DNA from: CAYJLC01 sp044426345
Lineage (GTDB): Bacteria; Bacillota; Clostridia; Oscillospirales; Butyricicoccaceae
Length of the DNA: 64,000 nt
NCBI GenBank assembly: GCA_044426345.1
Contig: JAWXUP010000004.1
Span: 36,694-100,693, forward strand
Direction: 5' to 3'
Positions 16,375-25,172 of the stretch are shown piece after piece. Position numbers and translations under genes: made by a program. Position 1 is the first letter of the stretch. Each line of letters opens with the position of its first letter. A model generated the notes under the pieces. That model saw only the letters and a program-made list of their open reading frames with translations, was not told the DNA's origin and made no database searches.

Positions 16375-17328
16375 TTATGCTAATTCTCCACTGAATTTCA
16401 AGAAACAAGCACCCAAAATTCCAGCATCATTGCCTAATGTTGCACGAATTATCGGCGTATTTTTAACACTACCCATAGGTTCTAACATTTTTGCAACTTT
16501 CGCGCGTACAGGATTTATCAATAGCTCCTCTTGTACAGAGATTCCTCCTCCGAGCATAAGAGCATCTGGACGATATGTCATAATCGTGTTGTAGCAAGCA
16601 ATAGCTAAATATTCACCATAAATTTCAAGTGTTTTTAATGCTTTTTCATCACCTTTTTGTGCACACTCGAAAATTATTTTACCGTCAAGTTTGTCGTAAT
16701 CGCCTTCGCACTTAACGTGCATCGCTGATTTATCATCAACATTTTCACGTGCAAAACGAATTAAAGCCGAAGTTGATACATAAGTTTCGACGCAACCTTT
16801 ATTACCACAATTACATAATATTCCATTCGGGACTAAAGTTAGATGACCAAGCTCAAAGCCTATTCCATCGCCTCCACCAAAAATTTTACCATCGTAAATT
16901 ACACCTCCACCAACACCCGTTCCAAGCGTTAACATCGCCATACTTGACAAGTTGTCAGCTACCATAAGTTCCCCAAAAGTCGCAGCATCTGCATCATTTG
17001 CAATATAAATTTCTGTATCGATAAATTTTTTCATATCACTCACTACGTCAACATCATACCAACCTAAATTGGCTGCCATAACAATTTTTTTAGTTTTCGC
17101 ATCTATTATTCCTGGCACACCAATGCCAATACTTTCCAGATTTTCAAGTGATATATCGTTATTTTGCAAAAATTCAATAGAAGTTTTTGCCATATCTTCG
17201 ATAATTTCTTCATAAGGACGCTTTGCATTAGTTTTTATAGAATGCTTTACGAATAAATTCTTATTTTCATCAGCGACACCAAATGCAATATTTGTCCCAC
17301 CTAAATCTATACCTAAGTAGTATTTCAT
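16375..17328 (-). CDS. glk: ROK-family glucokinase
   Basis: Phosphorylates glucose (possibly related hexoses) to glucose 6-phosphate. It has 317 residues with DLGGTNIAFGVAD (ATP site), GIGVPGIID, ANDADAATFGE, LGTGVGGGVI and the ROK zinc motif CNCGNKGCVET. The ATG at 17328 follows AGGAG by seven bases; the frame is open for 30 more codons, but these run through two hairpins and have no RBS. Placement between pgm/pgi and glpK supports a glucose role. Free glucose from the GH13 enzyme and MalQ would feed it. Confidence 0.92.
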   Translation of the reverse strand: MKYYLGIDLGGTNIAFGVADENKNLFVKHSIKTNAKRPYEEIIEDMAKTSIEFLQNNDISLENLESIGIGVPGIIDAKTKKIVMAANLGWYDVDVVSDMKKFIDTEIYIANDADAATFGELMVADNLSSMAMLTLGTGVGGGVIYDGKIFGGGDGIGFELGHLTLVPNGILCNCGNKGCVETYVSTSALIRFARENVDDKSAMHVKCEGDYDKLDGKIIFECAQKGDEKALKTLEIYGEYLAIACYNTIMTYRPDALMLGGGISVQEELLINPVRAKVAKMLEPMGSVKNTPIIRATLGNDAGILGACFLKFSGELA

Positions 17329-17353
17329 TATTTTTCTCCTGTAATAAAAGTTT

Positions 17354-17379
17354 AGAACGCCAATTAGCGTTCTTTTTTT
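17354..17379 (+). terminator. Hairpin with T run in the pgm-glk gap
   Basis: AGAACGC and GCGTTCT pair around CAATTA, followed by T's on the plus strand. For the minus-strand genes around it the T run is poor, so it may only weaken read-through from pgm into glk or stop antisense transcripts. Almost the same hairpin occurs at 34475-34498. Confidence 0.5.
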
Positions 17380-17392
17380 CGTAACGATATTA

Positions 17393-17424
17393 TGCAGACG
17401 GTGGGAGCAAGCCCCCACCCTACA
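17393..17424. repeat. GC-rich REP-like palindrome between pgm and glk
   Basis: GGTGGGAGC-AA-GCCCCCACC (17400-17419) is a near-perfect GC-rich hairpin flanked by GCAGAC and CTACA in an otherwise AT-rich gap. Its form (TGTAGGGTGGGGGC on the minus strand) looks like a dispersed extragenic palindrome. Only one copy is seen here, so repeat status is an inference. Confidence 0.45.
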
Positions 17425-17442
17425 TTTATTTAATATTCATCT

Positions 17443-19113
17443 CTATTCAAACAATGTTTTAGAAAATTCTCTTAAATCTTCAAGTTTGCTGTTTGCTTCT
17501 TCTAGATTATCTGCTTTAAGCAAGATGTATACTTTAACTTTTGGTTCTGTACCAGATGGTCTGATAATAAATTGCGTTTCGTCAGCTAAGTCGAAAATTA
17601 CAACGTCTGAACCTTCCATCTCCATTTTTGTAAATTTTTCAAAGTCATAAATATAACCATCTTTAAAGTAACGAATTTGACGAACTTTTGTTCCACAAAT
17701 CTCTGGAATTGGATTTTCACGAAGGTTTGACATAATTTCTTTAATTTTAACAGCACCTTCAGAGCCAGCAAGCGTAACTGCAATAGTTTCTTCAAGATTA
17801 ACTCCATACTCTGCATAAAGTTCTTCAAGCACATCAACTAATGATTTACCTTGAGCTTTGTAGTACATAGCCATTTGACAAATTAACGCAGTCGCTGTTA
17901 TAGCATCTTTGTCACGAGCGAAGTCGCCTACTAGATAACCATAAGATTCTTCAAGCGAAATTATAGCATTCATTTCTGGTTTGCTATCAATAAGTTCAGC
18001 GATAAATCTAAATCCTGTGAAAGTTGAATAGCAAGGAATGTTATTTTTAGCACAAATAAAATCTACAAGTTGACTAGTTACAATACTTTTAACAACCATA
18101 GGATTTTCAGGTAAATTGCCACGTTTTATGATATAATCAACCAATAAACAGCCTGTTACATTACCTGTAAAGTGTATAAACTTGCCTGCTTTATCGCGTG
18201 TCATAATACCAATTCTGTCAGCATCTGGGTCGGTAACTACAACTAAATCTGCATTTTTTTCTTCAGCAATAGCAAGACCTGCAACGTAAGAACCCATTTC
18301 CTCTGGATTTGGTCCTTTTGGAAGACCTGGGAAATTACCGTCGATTACCATTTGTTCGTCAACTTTATATACGTTTTTAACACCCACTTTTTCAAGTGCC
18401 AATGGTGCAAGTTTATGCCCTGCTCCGAAAAGTGGTGAATAAACCACTGAGAAATCATCGCAAACAACTTCAGTAGTCATTGCAAGAGATTCAGCCATAA
18501 ATGCATCGTTTGTTTCATCGCCTAAAAGTTTAATCATTCCACTTTCAATTCCATCTGCAAATACAACATCATTATATTTAGCAAGAATGTCAAGCTCACC
18601 CATTTTAGCTGAAATTTTATCAGCCATAGCGTTGTCAAGTTGAGCACCATTTTCCATATAAACTTTGTATCCGTTATATTCTTTCGGATTGTGGCTAGCT
18701 GTGATATTAATACCAGCAACTGCTTTATAGTGGCGAATTGCAAATGAAACTAGTGGAGTTGGACATAATTCTTCAAAAATATATGCTTTAATTCCGTTTG
18801 ATGCTAAAATTTCTGCACAAAGACGAGAAAATTCAATACTAAAGTTTCTGCTATCATAACCGATAATTACAATCGGAGTTTCATCGTAAGTTTTTTCATT
18901 TAAAATATCTGCAATTGCTTTTGTAGTTTGACCTACAACAAATCTGTTAAATTTATTAAGTCCAACGCCCAAAATTCCACGTATTCCAGCAGTACCAAAG
19001 CTTAATGCTCTGTAAAAACTTTCGAACTTTTGTTTTTCATCTAAGGCTAAAAGTTCTGTTTTTTCTGCCTCTGTTAAAGCGTCACTATTTATCCATTTTT
19101 CAAATATTTCCAT
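17443..19113 (-). CDS. pgm: Phosphoglucomutase / phosphomannomutase (alpha-D-phosphohexomutase)
   Basis: Interconverts glucose 1-phosphate and glucose 6-phosphate, linking glycogen metabolism to glycolysis. It has 556 residues with the four family signatures: ITASHNPKEYNGYKVY (catalytic Ser), metal loop DPDADRIGI, sugar-specificity loop EESYGYLVGDFARDKDAI and phosphate-binding RPSGTEPKVKVY. It begins 10 bases after pgi. Likely PgcA-type. The divergent glg operon supplies and uses its substrate. Confidence 0.95.
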   Translation of the reverse strand: MEIFEKWINSDALTEAEKTELLALDEKQKFESFYRALSFGTAGIRGILGVGLNKFNRFVVGQTTKAIADILNEKTYDETPIVIIGYDSRNFSIEFSRLCAEILASNGIKAYIFEELCPTPLVSFAIRHYKAVAGINITASHNPKEYNGYKVYMENGAQLDNAMADKISAKMGELDILAKYNDVVFADGIESGMIKLLGDETNDAFMAESLAMTTEVVCDDFSVVYSPLFGAGHKLAPLALEKVGVKNVYKVDEQMVIDGNFPGLPKGPNPEEMGSYVAGLAIAEEKNADLVVVTDPDADRIGIMTRDKAGKFIHFTGNVTGCLLVDYIIKRGNLPENPMVVKSIVTSQLVDFICAKNNIPCYSTFTGFRFIAELIDSKPEMNAIISLEESYGYLVGDFARDKDAITATALICQMAMYYKAQGKSLVDVLEELYAEYGVNLEETIAVTLAGSEGAVKIKEIMSNLRENPIPEICGTKVRQIRYFKDGYIYDFEKFTKMEMEGSDVVIFDLADETQFIIRPSGTEPKVKVYILLKADNLEEANSKLEDLREFSKTLFE

Positions 19114-19123
19114 TGGTTTCTCC

Positions 19124-20425
19124 TTAATTTTTAACTAATTTGTCTGTAACGAGTTTTATCATTTCTTTTTTATATGCTTCAACGCCTGGTTGGTCGAAAG
19201 GATTAACACCAAGAACATAAGCTGACAAACCACAAGCTACTTCAAAGAAGTATACCATTTCTCCGTAAGTTTTTTCGCTAGTATCACTTATTTTGATAAG
19301 AACATTTGGTACGCCACCTTGAATATGCGCCGCCGCTGTACCTTCCATCGCCATAGTGTTTATGTCACTTAATTTTAAGCCTTCAAATAACTCAAGACGA
19401 GTGAAATCTTTGTTGCTATCTTCTATTGTTAGTTCGCTATTATTATTTTCAATATGTACGATAGTTTCGAATAAATTACGTAAACCATCTTGAATATATT
19501 GACCCATAGAGTGTAAATCTGCAGTTAAATCAACTGATGCTGGGAAAATACCTTTTTGGTCTTTGCCTTCACTTTCGCCGAATAATTGTTTCCACCATTC
19601 GCCAACAAATCTAAAGCGTGGTTCATAGCAACCTAAAATTTCGGTTGTTTTACCATCATTATATGCTAAATTACGAGCTGCAGCATATTGCATAGCAGGA
19701 TTTTCTTCTGAAGATATCAAAAGTTTTGCTCTCATAGAAATAGCACCTTTAACTATTTCTTCAATATCAATACCAGCACAAGCAATTGGAAGTAAACCTA
19801 CTGCTGAAAGCACTGAAAATCTACCACCAACATCGCCATCTACAACATAACTTACGCAGTTGTTTTTATCAGCAAATTTACGTAAATCGCCACTAACTGC
19901 ATCGGTTGTAACGTAAACTCTTTTTGTCCATTCATCAGCATATCTTTGTTTAAGTAATTGTTCGAAGAAATGGAACGAAATAGCTGGTTCAGCAGTACCT
20001 CCTGATTTTGAAATTATATTTACAGAAAAATCTCTGTCACCGATAATACCAACAATTTCATTAAGATGGTCTGCGCTTATATTATTGCCAGCAAAGAAAA
20101 TTTGCGGACAACCTTTTCTATCTATTATATTATAGTTTGGAGATTTCATAACTTCAATAGCCGATCTTGCTCCTAGATACGAACCACCGATACCTATAAC
20201 AACTAATACTTCGGATTCCTCACAAATCTGCTTAGCTGTATCCTTAATTTGTGGTACAATTGACATAATGTTTTTTGGAAGGTCTATCCAACCTAAAAAA
20301 TCATTACCTTTACCAGTTTTCGCAAATAAAGACTTATGTGCTAATGCAACTTGCTCAAACATTGCTTTTTTACTCTCATTTGAGTAAAAACCATCAAATT
20401 TTTCTAAATTAACTTCGATTCCCAT
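19124..20425 (-). CDS. pgi: Glucose-6-phosphate isomerase
   Basis: Interconverts glucose 6-phosphate and fructose 6-phosphate. At about 433 residues it is of the compact Gram-positive type. GIGGSYLGARSAIEV, ISKSGGTAEPAISFHFFEQL and the C-terminal QGGVPNVLIKI region are intact. Two adjacent ATG codons (20428 and 20425) follow AAGGAG; the second has better spacing. Its promoter is at 20481-20509, and it is the first gene of a pgi-pgm transcript. Confidence 0.96.
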   Translation of the reverse strand: MGIEVNLEKFDGFYSNESKKAMFEQVALAHKSLFAKTGKGNDFLGWIDLPKNIMSIVPQIKDTAKQICEESEVLVVIGIGGSYLGARSAIEVMKSPNYNIIDRKGCPQIFFAGNNISADHLNEIVGIIGDRDFSVNIISKSGGTAEPAISFHFFEQLLKQRYADEWTKRVYVTTDAVSGDLRKFADKNNCVSYVVDGDVGGRFSVLSAVGLLPIACAGIDIEEIVKGAISMRAKLLISSEENPAMQYAAARNLAYNDGKTTEILGCYEPRFRFVGEWWKQLFGESEGKDQKGIFPASVDLTADLHSMGQYIQDGLRNLFETIVHIENNNSELTIEDSNKDFTRLELFEGLKLSDINTMAMEGTAAAHIQGGVPNVLIKISDTSEKTYGEMVYFFEVACGLSAYVLGVNPFDQPGVEAYKKEMIKLVTDKLVKN

Positions 20426-20480
20426 CATTGCTCTCCTTACTATTCTATAAATATTGCAAATTTTAGATTTACTTAATAAT

Positions 20481-20509
20481 ATTATACTAATTTTTTACAC
20501 AAAAGTCAA
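20481..20509 (-). promoter_or_regulatory. Promoter of pgi-pgm
   Basis: Minus strand TTGACT (20509-20504), 17-base spacer, TATAAT (20486-20481). Part of the 450-base divergent gap 20429-20882, which otherwise holds only AT-rich DNA and the glg promoter. Confidence 0.82.
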
Positions 20510-20721
20510 GCATTTACAGTCAAATTGAAACAAAATTTCATTCATTTATAAATATTTTTTTGTGTAATAGTAATAAATTTTTTCAAATTTTTGCACCATT
20601 GTTTTATTTTAAACAATATTTTTTACCATTTTTTGCATTTATATGCATTTATTTTACAAAAACCTTTCTTTTTGCTTTGTGTAAATCTACATATTTTGCC
20701 ACAAAGTTTTTTCATATTTGT

Positions 20722-20750
20722 TTGACAAAAAAGTGCTTTTATGTTAAAAT
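20722..20750 (+). promoter_or_regulatory. Promoter of the glg operon
   Basis: TTGACA (20722-20727), 17-base spacer, TAAAAT (20745-20750). It leaves an AT-rich leader of about 125 bases before glgB in which I see no clear structure. Confidence 0.8.
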
Positions 20751-20882
20751 ACTTATGTAATTTAAATAAAATATTTATAATATGTTTTAAATTTATGTTA
20801 ATTCTGCTTAAATTGATTAATAAAATATGTATAAATTTTTTCGTGAAGTTATTTAAAACTTTTAAAAAGGAGCAGTGTTTTT

Positions 20883-22778
20883 ATGGCTAAAGTAACCAAA
20901 AAAGAGGCTTTTAATTATAGTACATATCTTTTCCACGAAGGTAATAATTCTAAAGCGTACGAACTTATGGGTTGTCACTACGGCAATAAAGGTCGCAAAA
21001 AAGGATATATTTTCCGTGTTTTTGCACCAAATGCAAAGTCTGTGTCTGTTGTTGGGGATTTTAACGACTGGAATAGACAGAAGTCGCCTATGCAAAAAAT
21101 TACCGATAACGGTATTTGGGAACTTATAATTTCCGAAGCAAATCTTCAAGATCATTACAAATACAGCATCGAACAAGTAGACGGAAAAGTAGTTTTAAAA
21201 GCAGATCCTTATGCATTTGCCAGCGAGCTAAGACCAGACACTGCCTCTAAAATTTTCGAGTTAGAAGGTTTTGAATGGACAGATGACGAATGGATTGAAA
21301 AACGTAAAGCTCAAAATCATTTTGAACGCCCTATTAATATCTATGAAGCACACTTAGGCTCATGGAAAATGCCTACTGATGGTCGCGAATTTTATTCTTA
21401 TCGCGAAATAGCGGACAAGATGATTCCTTATGTAAAATCTATGGGATACACTCACATTGAACTTATGCCAATTATGGAGCATCCTTTTGATGGTTCTTGG
21501 GGTTACCAAGTTACAGGGTATTTTAGCGCTACTGCAAGATATGGCTCACCACATGATTTTATGTATTTTGTAAATAAATGTCATGCAAACGGTCTTGGTA
21601 TAATCCTAGACTGGGTTCCTGCTCACTTCCCTAAAGATGAGCAAGGTTTATACAAATTCGATGGTACTTGCCTATACGAATACTCCGATCCACTAAAAAT
21701 GGAACACAAAGGTTGGGGCACTCGAGTTTTTGATTATGGTAGAAACGAAGTTCGTTCGTTCCTTATGTCTTCTGCAACTTACTGGATTGAAATGTTCCAC
21801 ATTGATGGCTTGAGAGTTGATGCTGTAGCATCTATGATTTACCTTGATTATGAACGTACCGAATGGCGTCCTAATTCAAAAGGTGGCCGTGAAAACTTAG
21901 AAGCTGTTGCTTTACTACAAAAACTAAATGAGCTTGTACTCACTTCTTATCCTGACGTTTTAATGATTGCCGAAGAATCAACTTCATGGCCTATGGTTAC
22001 TCAAGCAGGTTATAAAGGTGGTCTTGGGTTTAATTACAAGTGGAATATGGGTTGGATGAACGATATGATGGACTACGTTATTGTTGATCCTTATTTCAGA
22101 GGTGGTTCACATCATAAAATCACTTTCTCATTTATGTATGCTTTTTCAGAAAGTTTTATTCTTCCAATTTCTCACGACGAAGTTGTTCATGGTAAAAAAT
22201 CGTTATTGAATAAAATGCCTGGTAGCTACGAAGATAAATTCGCTGCATTACGTGCATTTTATGGGTATATGATGGCTCATCCTGGTAAAAAAATGATATT
22301 TATGGGTAGCGAATTTGGACAATTTATCGAATGGGATTTCGAACGTGGTTTAGATTTCTTCCTGTTAGATTATCCAAAACACAAAGAAATGCAAAATTAC
22401 GTTAAAAAATTAAATAAATTCTACATAAAAACCAAAGCTCTTTGGGAAAACGACCTCGACTGGAGTGGTTTCTCATGGATTTCTGCTGATGATAAACAAA
22501 ATAGTGTTATAGCTTGTCGTCGAATTGCAAAAGATGGTAGCGAAGTAGTTGCTGTTATCAATTTCACACCTGCTCAACACGAGGTTTACTCTATCGGAGT
22601 ACCTTTTAAAGGCAAATATAAAGAAGTATTCTCATCTAATGCCTTTGAATTTGGTGGTACAGGCTATGTAAATGACGCAAAACTAGTAACAAAATCTGTT
22701 CCATTACACGGATACGAACAATCAATTGATTTAGTTGTCGGACCATATACAGCAACATTTTTAAAATTCGAAAAATAA
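20883..22778 (+). CDS. glgB: 1,4-alpha-glucan branching enzyme
   Basis: Makes alpha-1,6 branches in glycogen (GH13, with CBM48). It has 631 residues: CBM48 at about 35-125 (VFAPNAKSVSVVGDFNDWN), then the catalytic barrel with nucleophile Asp313 in GLRVDAVAS, acid/base Glu364 in MIAEEST and the third carboxylate in PISHDEVVHGK. RBS AAAGGAG. First gene of the rightward glycogen operon glgB-glgC-glgD-glgA-glgP. Confidence 0.97.
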   Translation: MAKVTKKEAFNYSTYLFHEGNNSKAYELMGCHYGNKGRKKGYIFRVFAPNAKSVSVVGDFNDWNRQKSPMQKITDNGIWELIISEANLQDHYKYSIEQVDGKVVLKADPYAFASELRPDTASKIFELEGFEWTDDEWIEKRKAQNHFERPINIYEAHLGSWKMPTDGREFYSYREIADKMIPYVKSMGYTHIELMPIMEHPFDGSWGYQVTGYFSATARYGSPHDFMYFVNKCHANGLGIILDWVPAHFPKDEQGLYKFDGTCLYEYSDPLKMEHKGWGTRVFDYGRNEVRSFLMSSATYWIEMFHIDGLRVDAVASMIYLDYERTEWRPNSKGGRENLEAVALLQKLNELVLTSYPDVLMIAEESTSWPMVTQAGYKGGLGFNYKWNMGWMNDMMDYVIVDPYFRGGSHHKITFSFMYAFSESFILPISHDEVVHGKKSLLNKMPGSYEDKFAALRAFYGYMMAHPGKKMIFMGSEFGQFIEWDFERGLDFFLLDYPKHKEMQNYVKKLNKFYIKTKALWENDLDWSGFSWISADDKQNSVIACRRIAKDGSEVVAVINFTPAQHEVYSIGVPFKGKYKEVFSSNAFEFGGTGYVNDAKLVTKSVPLHGYEQSIDLVVGPYTATFLKFEK

Positions 22779-22821
22779 AAAAGAAATATAAAAAAAGAAC
22801 TAGAAATATGAGGTGGTTATC

Positions 22822-24018
22822 ATGGCAAAGGAATGCGTAGCAATGCTATTAGCAGGTGGACAAGGGAGCAGACTTTATGCTCTAACAAACAAAGTGGCGA
22901 AACCAGCAGTTTCATTTGGTGGGAAATATAAAATAATAGACTTCCCTCTTTCAAACTGTATCAACTCTGGCATCGACACTGTTGGGGTTTTAACTCAATA
23001 CGAACCCCATAAATTAAACTCTTATATCGGTAGTGGTATTACTTGGGACTTAGACAGAGTACAAGGTGGTGTGTATACTTTACCTCCATATCAAAACTCT
23101 ACAGGTTCTTCTTGGTATAAAGGTACTGCTAATGCGATATACCAAAATATCGCTTTTATAGATGAATACGAACCAGAATACGTGCTAGTTTTATCTGGCG
23201 ACCACATTTATAAAATGGACTACTCAAAAATGATTAAAAGTCACGCTGAACGCGGTGCAGATGCTACAATCGCAGTTTTAGATGTTCCACTTGAAGAAGC
23301 GTCTCGCTTTGGTATTATGAACTGTAATCCAGATGATAGCATTTATGAATTTGAAGAAAAACCTGAAAAACCAAAAAGTACTCTTGCCTCTATGGGTATA
23401 TACGTTTTCAACTGGCAAGCTCTTAAAAAATACTTAATTGCTGACGAAGCTAAAACAGAAACTTCAAACGACTTTGGTAAGGACGTTTTACCGGCTATGC
23501 TTAATGATGGCTTGAAAATGTGTGCTTACAGATTTGATGGATACTGGAAAGATGTTGGTACTATCGACAGTTTATGGGAAGCAAATATGGACTTATTATC
23601 ACCTACTTCTGGTCTTAACCTAACCGACGAAGACTGGAAAATTTATGGTAAAAATACTGCCTCTCAACCACACTACGTTTCAAGTACAGGTAGCATTTCT
23701 CATAGCATTGTATCTGAAGGTAGCGAAATTTCAGGCGATATACATCAATCAGTAATCTTCAGAGATGTAACAATCGGCGAAGGTGCTACAGTAAACTACT
23801 CTATATTAATGCCAGGCGCTGTTATTAAAGATGGTGCAAAAATCGAATATTCAATCATTGCCGAAAACGCAGTTATTGGTATAGATGCCACAGTTGGTGC
23901 TATTCCATCAACTGATGAAAATTGGGGAATTGCAGTTGTTGGTCCAAACGTAAATGTTTGTGACGGTGCAACAGTTCCAGCAAGTGCTATGATAGCTTGC
24001 GATATTAAAAATAAATAA
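22822..24018 (+). CDS. glgC: Glucose-1-phosphate adenylyltransferase, catalytic subunit
   Basis: Makes ADP-glucose from ATP and glucose 1-phosphate, the committed step of glycogen synthesis. It has 398 residues: nucleotide motif MLLAGGQGSRLYALT, GTANAIYQN, FEEKPEKPKS and a C-terminal left-handed beta helix. The ATG at 22822 is preceded by GAGGTGG; an in-frame GTG at 22813 lies within that RBS and is rejected. Acts with GlgD downstream, as in bacilli and clostridia. Confidence 0.95.
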   Translation: MAKECVAMLLAGGQGSRLYALTNKVAKPAVSFGGKYKIIDFPLSNCINSGIDTVGVLTQYEPHKLNSYIGSGITWDLDRVQGGVYTLPPYQNSTGSSWYKGTANAIYQNIAFIDEYEPEYVLVLSGDHIYKMDYSKMIKSHAERGADATIAVLDVPLEEASRFGIMNCNPDDSIYEFEEKPEKPKSTLASMGIYVFNWQALKKYLIADEAKTETSNDFGKDVLPAMLNDGLKMCAYRFDGYWKDVGTIDSLWEANMDLLSPTSGLNLTDEDWKIYGKNTASQPHYVSSTGSISHSIVSEGSEISGDIHQSVIFRDVTIGEGATVNYSILMPGAVIKDGAKIEYSIIAENAVIGIDATVGAIPSTDENWGIAVVGPNVNVCDGATVPASAMIACDIKNK

Positions 24019-24030
24019 GGGGTGATTGAA

Positions 24031-25161
24031 ATGAAAAATGTTTTAGGTATTATAATGGCGTTCGACAGAAGTAGTGAACTTCGTGATTTAACAGACGATA
24101 GATGCGTTGGAGCAATTCCTTTTGGTGGTCGTTATCGCATAATTGACTTTATGCTTTCAAATATGGTAAATTCAAATATAAACAGCGTTGGTATCGTTTT
24201 GCGTGACCAATATCAATCTCTTATCGACCACATCGGCAACGGTAAAGACTGGGATTTAGCTCGTAAAATTGGTGGCATTAGCATTCTTCCTCCTTTTTCT
24301 TATTCAAAAAGAGGTGGTCTTAAAACTTCACAAGGTACAAATGGTAAAATCGAAGGCTTAGTCGGTATTTCAGATTACATTAAAAAAAGCAAAGCAGAAT
24401 ATGTTGTAATTTCTGGTGCTAATATTATCACAAATATCGACCTTTCAAAAGTTGTAGAACAACACGTAAAATCTGAAGTTGACATCACTTGCGTTTGTAC
24501 TCACATAAAATCTCTAAGCTCTTCAGATACTTATTTTGATGTAAATCCAGATAATTCTATCAAAGACCTTTGGATTGGTACTGAATATGCTGAAAACTAC
24601 AGATATTCTGGACTTGGAATTTACGTAATAAAAAAATCTCTTCTTGAAAAATTAATTCCTATTTGGACTTCTCACAATATGAAATATTTCGAACAAGAAG
24701 GATTAACTCTAGCAATGAAATCTGATATCAAATTAGGTGCATATATCCACGATGCTTACACTAGAAAAGTTACAAATATTAGACGTTACTACGATGCTAA
24801 TATGGACTTACTTGACAAAGATGTTCGTGAAGCATTATTCTTAAAATCTCGTCCAATCTTCACAAAAGTTCATGATGAACAACCTACTTACTATAGTGAT
24901 AAAGCAATTGGTAAACAAAGTTTAATCGCTGATGGTTGTACTATCGAAGGAACTGTTGAAAATAGCATCATCTTTAGAGATGTTCATATTAAAGAAGGTG
25001 CTGTTGTAAAAAATTCTATCGTTCTACAAGGTGGTAAAATTTGTTCTAACGCTAGTATTTCAAACATAATAGCTGATAAGAGCGTTAACATTACTGAAGA
25101 TAAAACTATGATGGGACACAGAAATTATCCTATTGTTATCGCGAAATTTACCGCAATTTAA
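24031..25161 (+). CDS. glgD: Glucose-1-phosphate adenylyltransferase regulatory subunit GlgD
   Basis: A GlgC paralogue that forms a hetero-oligomer and tunes its activity. It has 376 residues; the N-terminal nucleotide loop is degenerate (IIMAFDRSSELRDLT instead of the Gly-rich signature), as expected of GlgD, and the C-terminal beta helix is kept. The ATG at 24031 follows AAGGGG 12 bases after the glgC stop. Confidence 0.93.
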   Translation: MKNVLGIIMAFDRSSELRDLTDDRCVGAIPFGGRYRIIDFMLSNMVNSNINSVGIVLRDQYQSLIDHIGNGKDWDLARKIGGISILPPFSYSKRGGLKTSQGTNGKIEGLVGISDYIKKSKAEYVVISGANIITNIDLSKVVEQHVKSEVDITCVCTHIKSLSSSDTYFDVNPDNSIKDLWIGTEYAENYRYSGLGIYVIKKSLLEKLIPIWTSHNMKYFEQEGLTLAMKSDIKLGAYIHDAYTRKVTNIRRYYDANMDLLDKDVREALFLKSRPIFTKVHDEQPTYYSDKAIGKQSLIADGCTIEGTVENSIIFRDVHIKEGAVVKNSIVLQGGKICSNASISNIIADKSVNITEDKTMMGHRNYPIVIAKFTAI

Positions 25162-25172
25162 GGAGTGGATTT

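Noticed and set aside
20429..20882. Small gene or riboswitch in the pgi-glgB gap
   Set aside because: Only AT-rich sequence with two clear promoters; the short frame at 20560-20760 has no RBS and crosses the glg promoter.
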